Positions 35,997 to 44,589 of a DNA stretch of 64,000 bases are shown one piece after another. Made by a program: the position numbers and the translations under genes. Every line of letters starts with the position of its first letter. Positions within the stretch are counted from its first letter, which is position 1. The notes under the pieces are model-generated. The model ran no database searches. It was not told where the DNA came from and saw only the letters and a list, made by a program, of their open reading frames with translations. The stretch comes from Paenibacillus pini JCM 16418 (GTDB taxonomy: Bacteria; Bacillota; Bacilli; Paenibacillales; Paenibacillaceae), in NCBI RefSeq assembly GCF_000576305.1, contig NZ_BAVZ01000001.1, positions 1 to 64,000 on the forward strand. The letters are read 5' to 3'.

Positions 35997-37580
35997 ATGA
36001 AGCGTTTCAAGTTAGGGCTGGCTTTAGGACTGGTATTACTATTAGTTATATTATCTGGTTGTCAATCGGTAGGGGGCCTAGATGTAAGCAATGCGTTGAC
36101 TCGTACTTTGGACGTGAAGACATCTGAATCTAAATCGGCAATGTCTATTGAAATCATCCCTACAGCAGGAAAGATGGATGCAGAAGATCAAAAGATGATT
36201 GATATGATCAACTCATTTTCGGTAACGATTGATCATGTCATTATGCAAGATGCTTCAACAGCTTCTTTGGAAGGTGCATTAACGTATCAAGGTAAGAAAC
36301 TTCCGTTTCATATGTCCATGGATAAAAAGAATCTAGCACTTAAGCTCGAAGGTATGAAGCAACCCGTTGTTATTTCACTAGACAGTGTTGAACAATTGGG
36401 AATGGGTGTGGATGTGCAAACAGGTTTGTCAGAAGAAAAGGCCATGAGTATGGTCAAAGACGTGTCGGGATTCGTGTTAAAACATTTACCTAATCCATCG
36501 TCCATTTCACTTGCATCCGTAACGGATAAAGTAAACGGAGAAAGCGTGGCGCTTCAGAAGCTACATGTTGAAATACGCGGTGATGAGTTGACTGGATTGG
36601 TTAAAGGCTTCTTAACGAGTCTTTCTAAAGATAAAGAGGGCATCAAATCTGTAGTTGGTGCGCTGTATGATGTTTATTACCCGCTTTATGCAGCATCACA
36701 GGCTTCTGATGAAGAAGAGGATGGATATGAAGATACAATGGGTGATTTTCTGAGTGGATTTGGTACCCCATCCAGTGTAATGGCGGATAAAGAAGCTGCT
36801 GTTATTTATTTAACGAACCAACTGATCAAAGAAATGAATAAACTACTTCCCAAATATGATCAAGAGGTTACGGATTTGTATGCGGACAGCCCTGAACTGA
36901 AAGAAGTTTTAGGTAAAAATACATTGTTAGCTGTCGATCTTTTCTTCGACAACAAACTGAATATTCGTAAGCAAAATGTAGATCTAACCGTTCAAATGCC
37001 CGAAGATGCAGGAATTCCAATTAAACAAGTTAAGGCTCATGCTACTTCTGAGAGCTGGAAGATTAACGTGCCTGTTACCATTAATAAAGTGGATGTTTCC
37101 AAAGGAGCTTGGGATCCAACTAAGAATGATATGACGCCTGGGGAAATTCTTGGTCAGCTAGATAATCAATCCGAGTTATATCGTTTTTTGAAGGAAGAAA
37201 TGACTATTACCTACAAATATTTCGAGATTGAAACTCCTGTAGATGAAGATAGTTGGTATTATGATTATCCAGTTCCTTACTCAGTAAATAACAATTTAAT
37301 GGTGCCGCTTAAATTTGTAGCAGATCAGTTGGATGCTAAAGTGAGTTACAACCAAGCTACGAAGCAAATTACGGTGACTGACGATATTAATGGATCTACG
37401 ATTGTTGTCAAAGCAGGTGATAAACAGGCTGTTGTTAACGGTAAAGTGGTTAAGCTTGTTGCACCTGTCACAAACCGTGAAGGTTATGCTTTTGTCCCAT
37501 TACGTTTCATTGCTGAGTCACTTGGAGCAACGATAACGGTCGATAAAATAGAACAATACATCTATATTGAGCGTAATTAG
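35997..37580 (+). CDS. Lipoprotein with a C-terminal copper-amine-oxidase-like stalk domain
   Basis: 527 residues. Lipoprotein signal with lipobox VILSGC. A long central region (about 30-400) has no recognised family. The C-terminal ~100 residues are a stalk domain of the copper amine oxidase N-domain type, with the paired motifs MVPLKFVADQLDAKVSYN and FVPLRFIAESLGATITVD. This module is common on Paenibacillus surface proteins. Predicted to be anchored on the outer face of the membrane. A terminator follows; it is a single gene. Confidence 0.85.
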   Translation: MKRFKLGLALGLVLLLVILSGCQSVGGLDVSNALTRTLDVKTSESKSAMSIEIIPTAGKMDAEDQKMIDMINSFSVTIDHVIMQDASTASLEGALTYQGKKLPFHMSMDKKNLALKLEGMKQPVVISLDSVEQLGMGVDVQTGLSEEKAMSMVKDVSGFVLKHLPNPSSISLASVTDKVNGESVALQKLHVEIRGDELTGLVKGFLTSLSKDKEGIKSVVGALYDVYYPLYAASQASDEEEDGYEDTMGDFLSGFGTPSSVMADKEAAVIYLTNQLIKEMNKLLPKYDQEVTDLYADSPELKEVLGKNTLLAVDLFFDNKLNIRKQNVDLTVQMPEDAGIPIKQVKAHATSESWKINVPVTINKVDVSKGAWDPTKNDMTPGEILGQLDNQSELYRFLKEEMTITYKYFEIETPVDEDSWYYDYPVPYSVNNNLMVPLKFVADQLDAKVSYNQATKQITVTDDINGSTIVVKAGDKQAVVNGKVVKLVAPVTNREGYAFVPLRFIAESLGATITVDKIEQYIYIERN

Positions 37581-37608
37581 TTTAGTAGTGTAGGTGTAGG
37601 AAATAGAG

Positions 37609-37640
37609 AAGAGGCAGCCTAAAGGCTGCCTCTTTCTTCG
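37609..37640 (+). terminator. Rho-independent terminator
   Basis: GAGGCAGCC and GGCTGCCTC form a 9-bp stem with a 4-nt loop, followed by TTTCTTC. Confidence 0.8.
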
Positions 37641-37669
37641 TATGTAGAATGATAATAACAACGCAGGTC

Positions 37670-38137
37670 TTAAACGAATGGTTTCGTCATAACCCAGAAC
37701 TCATTGTTATTAGTTAGGAAGGATGACTCTTTTACAAAACCAACTCTAGTATATAATTGAATAGCTCTTTTATTAAATGTGGCTACAGTTAAACGAATGG
37801 TAGATGGATCATACTGATGCCTAACCTCTTGGATAATAAAAGTTATAAATTCATAACCAAGTCCTTGACCCGTTAACTCAGGTTTCATGCCAAATCCTAA
37901 ATCAATAATGCTATTGAATTCAGGGTATGCCCATTGACTATGACCAAGAGGCACCTGAGCATATTCTCCTGTGCAAAAATAGCCAATTAGCTGATCATTC
38001 CGCAGTATGCATTGATAATGCATAAGTTCTTGAATTGACTCATCATCTTCGTCCATGTCATACAGATCGTATGGGACTTCATATTTCCATGTAGCGATAT
38101 CACTTGCGTAAAGCTCGTCCATTGGTTTTAGAAACAT
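37670..38137 (-). CDS. GNAT family N-acetyltransferase
   Basis: 155 residues. Motif A is present as FGMKPELTGQGLGYEFITFII, and the C-terminal part shows FNKRAIQLYTRVGFVKE. Substrate unknown. The start at 38137 (MFLKPMDELY) has GGAGGAGG about 7-10 nt upstream and is preferred over the longer frame. Confidence 0.88.
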   Translation of the reverse strand: MFLKPMDELYASDIATWKYEVPYDLYDMDEDDESIQELMHYQCILRNDQLIGYFCTGEYAQVPLGHSQWAYPEFNSIIDLGFGMKPELTGQGLGYEFITFIIQEVRHQYDPSTIRLTVATFNKRAIQLYTRVGFVKESSFLTNNNEFWVMTKPFV

Positions 38138-38196
38138 TGTTATTCCTCCTCCATTCAGAATATAGCATATTTTCATTTGAATTTAATTCTAATGAT

Positions 38197-38240
38197 ACAA
38201 AAAAACAGCCGAATCTCCATAAGAGATCGACTGTTTTTTT
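38197..38240. terminator. Probable bidirectional terminator
   Basis: AAAAAACAG-c-CGA-ATCTC pairs imperfectly with GAGAT-CGA-CTGTTTTTTT. It is placed between two minus-strand genes and can end the repeat-protein transcript. Confidence 0.65.
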
Positions 38241-38272
38241 ATTCTGGCAATGATCTGGCATTATGAATGCTA

Positions 38273-39508
38273 TTATCGAGGAGCTACCAAGTTATCATTT
38301 GATGTAATCATAATTAACTCAGCATTCGTGATGCCTGGTAGTGATCTTGTCATCATTGGCGAATGGTAAGCAACAATCTTAGCACCTGGTTTAAGATCTT
38401 GAGATCCGCCAAATTGGTGAATTATTTTTGTATCTTTAGTGATATTTAGAATAACGTCATTGTTAACGTTCTGATCAGTTCCTACATTAACATATACTTG
38501 GTCTTCAGAAGTGCTGTCAGATCCAATAACTGTACCTACAACTTTCATATTTTCTTTCGCTTTAACTACAATTTTATCTGCATGAGTTTGTGCAGGGAAA
38601 ATCATGGTCATTGCTTCGCCATAAGTTGCATCGATCGATACATCTGCTTTCAAAGCTTCAGCAGTTACAGCCTTACCTTCTTCATTAACGATTTCGGTAT
38701 CTTTATCAACCGTTAGAATAACGTAATCCACGCCGCCTTTTTCCATGCCTTTACCCATCAGAGTCACCTTATTATCTTTAACCTCTGTGATAATACCAGA
38801 TGTACCAACCGCTTGATCTGTTACTGTTTCTTCAGCTTGTTTATTAACAATAACGTAGTTTGTTGTCGATTGAGGTGGAAGACTCATAGTAACGGCAGGA
38901 CCATAGAATGCTTGAATATTCATTCCTTTTTGAATGTCACTTGCCTTAATAGCTTTGCCATCTTGGCCTAGAATCTGAGCTTTCTTAGCAAAATGAAGTA
39001 CAATGGTAGCTTCGTTGCCAGAGTAGATGTCTTTACCTTTAACGAGAATACCGTTGTCTTGTACTTCAGTTACCGTACCGTTGATGGCAGTGAAGCTTTG
39101 ATCTTGAACAACAAGCGTTAAAGCAGTGCTTTGCGCTGGAATGCTCTTTGTCATAGCAGGACTATAGAAAGCTTTAACGACTTTCTTCTCATCTATAATT
39201 GTTTTCAAAGCAACTGTTTTGCCTCTTGAATTAACAATTTTTGTGTTTTTAGTGATGGAAAGAACGATTTCCTTTTGATCTGTCGTTGTAAGGCCACGAC
39301 CTGTTACAGTAATAAATTTACCTGTTTTATCATTTACGAAATCTGTAATTTGACCTATTGTACCAGGCACTGCTTTGAATTGGTTTTGAATGACTCCAGA
39401 ACCATGATAAGACGTAGCCGTAGGTACTTCCTGTGCATATGCAGCCATCGGCATTGCTGCCATCGCTAGAATTGAAGTAGTTGCTAACAATTTGTGCATT
39501 TTTTTCAT
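38273..39508 (-). CDS. Secreted protein made of four ~90-residue repeats
   Basis: 411 residues with a Sec signal peptide (AMAAMPMAAYAQ). The mature part is built from four divergent copies of a ~90-residue beta-rich unit. Each copy has the order G-x-I-x-x-V/F (strand), then I-x-x-T-K/x-I (strand), then a hallmark close to the end of the unit: AFYSPAMTKSIPAQST, AFYGPAVTMSLPPQST, ATYGEAMTMIFPAQTH, AYHSPMMTRSLPGITN. No known domain name can be given. No anchor or catalytic motif is visible, so it is either released or wall-associated. GGAGG lies 8 nt before the ATG at 39508; a longer TTG start is less likely. Confidence 0.8.
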   Translation of the reverse strand: MKKMHKLLATTSILAMAAMPMAAYAQEVPTATSYHGSGVIQNQFKAVPGTIGQITDFVNDKTGKFITVTGRGLTTTDQKEIVLSITKNTKIVNSRGKTVALKTIIDEKKVVKAFYSPAMTKSIPAQSTALTLVVQDQSFTAINGTVTEVQDNGILVKGKDIYSGNEATIVLHFAKKAQILGQDGKAIKASDIQKGMNIQAFYGPAVTMSLPPQSTTNYVIVNKQAEETVTDQAVGTSGIITEVKDNKVTLMGKGMEKGGVDYVILTVDKDTEIVNEEGKAVTAEALKADVSIDATYGEAMTMIFPAQTHADKIVVKAKENMKVVGTVIGSDSTSEDQVYVNVGTDQNVNNDVILNITKDTKIIHQFGGSQDLKPGAKIVAYHSPMMTRSLPGITNAELIMITSNDNLVAPR

Positions 39509-39675
39509 CTGTAATTCCTCCAATTGTTGTTGTAGAGTTCATTGTTAAAATATGCTTGTTCTATAGTCCTAGACGGAGCTGTTACACAGAATGTTGCAGT
39601 AGTTCCTAAAAGTAATGACAATAAACTTTTAAAATAGTATAAAGATAATAAATAGAATACATTAGGGGAGCGATT

Positions 39676-40065
39676 ATGGCACAGATTAAAGTCTATGGAA
39701 TTAAGGAATATCTGAGTCCAATTCAGTCTGAACTTTCGGATCTAATTCATGAGTGTGTTATTGAAGCATTCCAATATCCTGTAAACAAAAGATTCCATCG
39801 ATTTATTGGATTAGAAAAAGAAGATTTTTATTTCCCTGATGATCGCTCTGATCGATATACCATTATTGAAATGAGTATATTTGAAGGGAGATCCATCGAA
39901 TCTAAGAAAAGGCTAATCCATCTTCTGTTTAACCGACTACATAAGCAGTTAAACATCAATAAGAATGATTTAGAAATTACAATATTTGAGACCGCGCAGC
40001 ATAATTGGGGAATTAGAGGACTTCCGGGGGATGAGCTTACATTAAATTATAAGGTGGATGTGTAA
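39676..40065 (+). CDS. Tautomerase family protein without the N-terminal proline
   Basis: 129 residues resembling the Tautomerase_2 group: SDLIHECVIEAFQYPVNKRFHRF, DRSDRYTIIEMSIFEGRS, ITIFETAQHNWGIRGLPGDE. The superfamily normally uses the proline exposed after Met removal as catalytic base; here the second residue is Ala (ATG GCA). A single C-to-G change from CCA would explain it. The protein may be inactive as a tautomerase. AGGGGAG lies just upstream of the ATG. Confidence 0.82.
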   Translation: MAQIKVYGIKEYLSPIQSELSDLIHECVIEAFQYPVNKRFHRFIGLEKEDFYFPDDRSDRYTIIEMSIFEGRSIESKKRLIHLLFNRLHKQLNINKNDLEITIFETAQHNWGIRGLPGDELTLNYKVDV

Positions 40066-40089
40066 GAGAATAAGAAATGAGTTGAAGAT

Positions 40090-40989
40090 ATGAAGAAAAA
40101 AGTAGTTTTAGCCGGTGGTACTGGTTTTATTGGAACATATTTTGAAGAGAAATTTAATCATCTGGGTTATGAAGTGAAAATCATATCAAGACAACCACGT
40201 CATATTTCTTGGAATCATATGTCTGACATTGTAGAAGCATTAAATGATTCCGAGATGTTAATCAATCTTGCCGGTAAGTCTGTAGACTGCCGTTATAATG
40301 CACAGAACAAGCAAGAGATTTTTAATTCAAGAACAGAGACAACCCGTATACTTGGGCAAGGCATATTAGCATGTAACAACCCGCCCTCCTTATGGCTTAA
40401 TTCTAGTACGGCGACGATCTATAGATATGCTGAGGATCGGCCCATGACAGAGGAGCAAGGTGAGCTTGGATCGGGCTTCTCTGTTGAAGTGGCAAAAGAG
40501 TGGGAGAAGGCATTTTTCTCTTTTCAATTACCTCATACTCGGCAGATTGCCTTAAGAATTGCCATTGTATTAGGTGAAGATGGAGGTGTGATTACGCCAT
40601 TCAAAAACTTAGCCAAATTCGGATTGGGCGGATCGCAGGGAACGGGTAACCAGAAGTTCAGTTGGATTCATATTGAGGATTTATATCAAATCATTCTTTT
40701 TATTCTAGAGAACAAAGAGTTGAATGGAGTCATCAATTGTTCTTCCCCTAATCCGGTTACGAATCGTGAATTAATGGATGAGGTTCGCAAAGTAATGAAT
40801 GTAAAAGTGGGAATACCAATACCCAAATGGCTACTCGAAGTAGGTGCAGTTCTTATTAAGACAGAAGCCGAGTTGGTATTGAAGAGTCGTTGGGTTATTC
40901 CGGATAGACTTGAGAAAGCGGAATATACGTTTAAATACAATACCATTAATCAGGCACTTCAGAATGCTCTAAAAGGCACCCTCAACTAA
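40090..40989 (+). CDS. yfcH: TIGR01777 family NAD(P)-dependent epimerase-like protein
   Basis: 299 residues, extended SDR fold with the N-terminal GGTGFIG motif and NLAGKSVDCRY in the family position. The C-terminal DUF1731-type tail is present (LLEVGAVLIKTEAELVLKSRWVIPDRLEKAEYTFKY). Function unknown; relatives include YfcH and SulA-like proteins. It starts 24 bp after the tautomerase stop with a weak ribosome site (GAGTTGAAG), so cotranscription is plausible. Confidence 0.9.
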   Translation: MKKKVVLAGGTGFIGTYFEEKFNHLGYEVKIISRQPRHISWNHMSDIVEALNDSEMLINLAGKSVDCRYNAQNKQEIFNSRTETTRILGQGILACNNPPSLWLNSSTATIYRYAEDRPMTEEQGELGSGFSVEVAKEWEKAFFSFQLPHTRQIALRIAIVLGEDGGVITPFKNLAKFGLGGSQGTGNQKFSWIHIEDLYQIILFILENKELNGVINCSSPNPVTNRELMDEVRKVMNVKVGIPIPKWLLEVGAVLIKTEAELVLKSRWVIPDRLEKAEYTFKYNTINQALQNALKGTLN

Positions 40990-41126
40990 CAGTAATAGAA
41001 ATCGCTCACGCTAGCTTAGTTATTCAAAGATACCAATTGGTGGAATAGACGATAATTCCTATGTTAAACTAACCCTATATTTATCTGAAATACTGCAATG
41101 ATAAAATACCTGAAGGGGGACAACGC

Positions 41127-41873
41127 ATGTCTTCACAACCGCAAAATGAACTTGAACTAAAATTAATTAAAGCTTTCGAGGATGCTTCAGCCAGAGCTGA
41201 TTTTTATATCGAGCTACAAAAATCGCAAATTTACGCAATCCAAGGTAATGGACCTGAAACGGTAACGAAAGAAAAGACCTTATCACAAGGTGAGACCGTA
41301 CAATTGTTAAATATCGAAGGGAACGGAAAAATATATATCCCTATTTTTTCATCCATCACCCGTATGCAAGAATTTATTCAGGAAGAAGTACATTATCTTT
41401 CGATGAACGCAAAAGAACTATTTCAATTGACTAAGGGAGCCGATTTGTTGCTCAATCCTGGTTCTGAGTTCGGTAAAGAATTTTCGTCAGGTGAAATTGA
41501 GTCCATTCTTAATGGTGCTGTGTTCAACGCTCCTGAGTCCTATGTTGTTGAGAAAGATACGAATGTTATGATTGGACAACCTACCACTCCACCTGTGGAA
41601 CTACTAAATGGACTGCGAACGTTATTCGCAACTCTAAGCCAAGTAGAATGTGCTTATAACGCTCAAGTATATAATCCTAAAACGGATGAGAAGCCGCATA
41701 CGCTGATTGCTATACGTTTTAATGGCGGAGGAGACGAGCTTATCGCCGCTGCAGGAAGAGTTACTGAATCGGTGAGCATTCCGGATCCGCCAGTGGATTA
41801 CGTTCAGTTGGATGGGAACTCTGGTCTTGAATCCTATTTTGAAAAAGAATGTATGCCTTTCTATCAAAAATAA
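41127..41873 (+). CDS. sseB: SseB-like protein
   Basis: 248 residues: N-terminal SseB domain (about 1-125, with IYIPIFSSITRMQEFI) and C-terminal SseB_C domain (about 135-245, with LNGLRTLFATLSQVECAYNAQV). Enterobacterial SseB (enhanced serine sensitivity) has a poorly understood role in serine tolerance. Two-domain SseB proteins are frequent near secretion or immunity genes in other bacteria, but no such genes are adjacent here. AAGGGGG lies upstream of the ATG. Confidence 0.85.
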   Translation: MSSQPQNELELKLIKAFEDASARADFYIELQKSQIYAIQGNGPETVTKEKTLSQGETVQLLNIEGNGKIYIPIFSSITRMQEFIQEEVHYLSMNAKELFQLTKGADLLLNPGSEFGKEFSSGEIESILNGAVFNAPESYVVEKDTNVMIGQPTTPPVELLNGLRTLFATLSQVECAYNAQVYNPKTDEKPHTLIAIRFNGGGDELIAAAGRVTESVSIPDPPVDYVQLDGNSGLESYFEKECMPFYQK

Positions 41874-41896
41874 GAATAAATAAGTAGGTAAAAATA

Positions 41897-41944
41897 CGCC
41901 CTATGTCTTAGAGCAGAAGATGCTGAGGCTGGGGCGTGTTCTAT
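41897..41944 (+). terminator. Possible terminator of sseB
   Basis: ACGCCC and GGGCGT enclose a second short helix (CTTAG with CTGAG). The following T-run is poor (GTTCTA), so this is a weak call. Confidence 0.4.
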
Positions 41945-41997
41945 ATAAAAGTAGCAAAGAAGTCTATGTAAAGAAGCGAAAGTAACACTCATGGGGG

Positions 41998-42099
41998 GTG
42001 AACACACATCAAAATAAGCGGATCATTGTGCGAAATAATCATGAGATTATGGAGTATATCAAGAATGAACAAAATATCCTAATATATCCTACAATGTGA
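41998..42099 (+). CDS. Small ORF, 33 codons, possible leader peptide or gene remnant
   Basis: Encodes a basic/asparagine-rich peptide with the stretch IIVRNNHEIMEYIKNEQN and ends TGA at 42097-42099. The start codon GTG overlaps a run of G that could act as ribosome site but is too close for a good one. It may be the N-terminal scrap of a lost gene. Not recognised. Confidence 0.25.
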   Translation: MNTHQNKRIIVRNNHEIMEYIKNEQNILIYPTM

Positions 42100-42151
42100 T
42101 ATTATTTCAATGTAATATTAAGACTATAAACCAGCGTAGTAGAGTACGAAA

Positions 42152-42186
42152 GAAAAGCTTTAAGATATTAATCTTAAGCTTTTTTT
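42152..42186 (+). terminator. Terminator just upstream of the IMPase gene
   Basis: AAAGCTT-t-AAGAT pairs with ATCTT-a-AGCTTTTTTT around a 4-nt loop. It lies between the small ORF and the IMPase ribosome site, so it either ends an upstream transcript or attenuates the IMPase gene. Confidence 0.75.
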
Positions 42187-42208
42187 ACTATAAAGAGGAG
42201 GGAAATCA

Positions 42209-43006
42209 ATGCAACATATCATTAACTCTGCGAAAGAAGTCGCGGTACAGGTCATAAGAGAAGCAGGGCTGATTGCGAAGGAACGCTTCGATACACTCTC
42301 AACGATTAACGTGAAAGACGAGTATGGTGATGTGGTAACAGAAGTGGATTTTCAATGTGAGGCAGTGATTCTAAAAGCGATAAACGAGCATTTTCCAGAG
42401 CATCAAATCCGAAGTGAAGAAGCCGGCAGCAACAATAAGGAAAGTGACTGGCTATGGATGATCGATCCACTTGATGGTACGAATAACTATGCGATCAGTC
42501 TTCCGATATTTGCTATTTCGATCACGCTGATATATCAAAAGGTACCGGTGTTGGGTGTCGTCTATGAACCGATGACAGATCGTCTATTTGTTACAAGTAT
42601 TGGCGAAGGATCTTACTGCAACGATAAAGCAATAAGCGTGAAGGAAAGTACAAATGTACATAGAGCGAATCTTGGATGGATACAGGGCCATGGTGTACAA
42701 AATGATGTGAAAGCGGTCCAACTGAGAAATCATATCGATACGCATTGTAAAAGAATGATGAGATTATGGGCGCCCACACTTCAGTGGTGCATGTTAGCCA
42801 GAGGCGATTTGGATGGTATCGTCCTGTATAACTCAGAAGGTGATGATTTATATTCTGGCATCCTCATGGTCAAAGAGGCTGGGGCAATCGTAATTGATTT
42901 CAATGGAAATCCGTTTACTGAAATGATGGAAGAGCCTTATTTAATTGCATGTCATCCAGCTCATCAGGAGTATTTTATGAAATTAGTCGAAGAAGGACTG
43001 AGTTAA
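42209..43006 (+). CDS. Inositol monophosphatase family protein
   Basis: 265 residues, Mg2+-dependent FIG/IMPase superfamily phosphatase. Metal-binding motifs are visible: SEEAGS, then WMIDPLDGTNNY with the Asp pair, and a late Asp in EGDDLYSGILMVKEAGAIV. Typical substrates are inositol phosphates, but relatives act on histidinol phosphate or PAP. GAGGAGGG lies 7 nt before the ATG. The stop overlaps the following gene's ATG by one base, suggesting coupled expression. Confidence 0.92.
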   Translation: MQHIINSAKEVAVQVIREAGLIAKERFDTLSTINVKDEYGDVVTEVDFQCEAVILKAINEHFPEHQIRSEEAGSNNKESDWLWMIDPLDGTNNYAISLPIFAISITLIYQKVPVLGVVYEPMTDRLFVTSIGEGSYCNDKAISVKESTNVHRANLGWIQGHGVQNDVKAVQLRNHIDTHCKRMMRLWAPTLQWCMLARGDLDGIVLYNSEGDDLYSGILMVKEAGAIVIDFNGNPFTEMMEEPYLIACHPAHQEYFMKLVEEGLS

Positions 43007-44337
43007 TGGGGCATTTTAAAACAATGAAATTCTTTGATAAACATAATCAGGAGTTTGAAATCAGATCAGCATCACCGAATGATGCACAACAGATTTTAAA
43101 ATATAGTCAGGAACTGTTCCTTTCAGATTCAGAACCTTATTTACTTACGACGACCGAAGAATTTAATGTAACCCTTGAACAAGAGTGTTCTTGGATTGAG
43201 TCAATGGAAAAAAAGCCGGGATCTATCATATTAATGGCCGAAGTTCAGGGTGAGGTTGTTGGACTACTGGATTTCAATAATGGGCATAAGCGGCGCATGG
43301 TGCATACGGGTGAATTTGGAATGAGCGTCAGATATGATCATAGAGGGCGCGGCATTGGTAAGGTACTACTTCGATCACTTATAGATTGGGCAACAGAGAA
43401 TCCTTTAATCGAAAAAGTTAATTTAGACGTATTTGCTACGAATGATCGAGCGATAAGTTTGTATCAGAGTATGGGATTTATTCAAGAGAGCTTTCGTAAG
43501 AACCATATTAAACTTGGGGATGGAGAATATATAGACTTAATAGGAATGGGGCTAATCTTAGAAAAACCGGGAGTGATCTCTGAGAAGGACTTCATCATTG
43601 ATTGTGGTGACATTTTACTAAGAGAATATAAAGTAGAAGATTTAGATGCGCTATGCGCGCTTACTCAGCAGCCTGAAATCAAAGAATTCTTACCGGACTG
43701 GGATGTGCCCAAGGAACAGAGATTGGACTGGCTGATCAACTATGAAACTGTGGATAATCAAAGGTTTCTTGAGGCGGTAGCGAAGGATGGATACGTAGAG
43801 GATATTTGTTTGCGCTTAGGCATTATTTTGAAAGAAACAGGGGAGTTTATTGGCTGGTGCTGTTCCGGTATGAAAGAAGAACTGCCAGCACCGAATAGAG
43901 AGATCATGTATGCCATTTCTGCGGCTCATCGAAATAAGGGATACGTTACGCAAGCAGTCGGTGGAATGATGCAATATTTATTTGAAAATACCAATGTGGA
44001 GCAATTGAACGCAATCGCTTTGATTCGGAATATTTCTTCTAATAGGGTGATTCAAAAGATTAGATTTGAATTTGTGAACACAATTAAGATCGATGATGAG
44101 TCATATAACTGGTACAAGTTTACGAAGCAAACCTACATCCATATGAGAGATTCGACAGGTTTTAGGAGTCCATCCGAACAAGAACTAATAAGCGTTCTCG
44201 AATCAAATGGATACGAAAACAAACCGTTTGCAACAAAGTATTATAGCGATCATGCCATCGCAATTGGTGATCATTACGCATGCAGAGTGAGTATGAACAT
44301 TGATAATGAGATGCAGTATATATGCGATTCTTGGTAA
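43006..44337 (+). CDS. Tandem GNAT-GNAT fusion protein with an unknown C-terminal segment
   Basis: 443 residues from the ATG that overlaps the IMPase stop. GNAT domain 1 (about 10-185) has motif A MSVRYDHRGRGIGKVLL and NDRAISLYQSMGF. GNAT domain 2 (about 200-375) has ISAAHRNKGYVTQAVG. The last ~65 residues (from near MRDSTGFRSPSEQEL) belong to neither domain. They are followed, in frame after the TAA at 44335-44337, by 81 more sense codons, so the present stop may truncate a longer protein. Substrates unknown. Confidence 0.85.
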   Translation: MGHFKTMKFFDKHNQEFEIRSASPNDAQQILKYSQELFLSDSEPYLLTTTEEFNVTLEQECSWIESMEKKPGSIILMAEVQGEVVGLLDFNNGHKRRMVHTGEFGMSVRYDHRGRGIGKVLLRSLIDWATENPLIEKVNLDVFATNDRAISLYQSMGFIQESFRKNHIKLGDGEYIDLIGMGLILEKPGVISEKDFIIDCGDILLREYKVEDLDALCALTQQPEIKEFLPDWDVPKEQRLDWLINYETVDNQRFLEAVAKDGYVEDICLRLGIILKETGEFIGWCCSGMKEELPAPNREIMYAISAAHRNKGYVTQAVGGMMQYLFENTNVEQLNAIALIRNISSNRVIQKIRFEFVNTIKIDDESYNWYKFTKQTYIHMRDSTGFRSPSEQELISVLESNGYENKPFATKYYSDHAIAIGDHYACRVSMNIDNEMQYICDSW

Positions 44338-44589
44338 GAAAGCAATCATGGCAAGATCGCTGTAAAAGCATTAGGATGCGGTATTGGGATTCTCATTCAA
44401 CGCGAAGACTTATTAGAGTATGGACGGAAAGTGAGAGTTACGTTTAAAGATAACATCACGGTCTGGATGACAATGAAGCATGAGCAGGGATTGATTATTG
44501 ACCATCCGCTGGGAAAGGAAACTGTTTCTTCACAAGCTAAGGTGGAAATTTTTAATAGTGAGGGAGCAATTATATATCAGAATGATTAA
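44338..44589 (+). pseudogene. In-frame continuation of the GNAT fusion's C-terminal segment after a stop
   Basis: From the TAA at 44335-44337 the same frame stays open for 81 codons and ends TAA just inside the beta-lactamase-like gene. It has protein-like composition, including KIAVKALGCGIGILIQRED, VRVTFKDNITVWMTM, and a hydrophilic end. With the preceding ~65 residues it would make an independent domain of roughly 145 residues. No start codon with a ribosome site is seen. Either a nonsense mutation or a miscalled base split one coding unit. Confidence 0.45.

Larger units (their letters stand above)
41945..42208 (+). other. Leader-like region with a small ORF and terminator
   Basis: 264 bp upstream of the IMPase gene. 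It holds a 33-codon ORF (41998-42099, GTG start directly against GGGG) and a strong terminator at 42152-42186, only 22 nt before the next ATG. It may be a remnant of a lost gene or an attenuating leader. No known riboswitch or T-box pattern was recognised. Confidence 0.4.

Noticed and set aside
41945-42208. T-box or other known riboswitch before the IMPase gene
   Set aside because: No T-box sequence, specifier stem or other aptamer core is visible; only a small ORF and a terminator.
44335-44337. Recoding of the TAA in the GNAT fusion (selenocysteine or pyrrolysine)
   Set aside because: Those use TGA or TAG, and no SECIS-like hairpin is visible; a nonsense mutation or base error is simpler.
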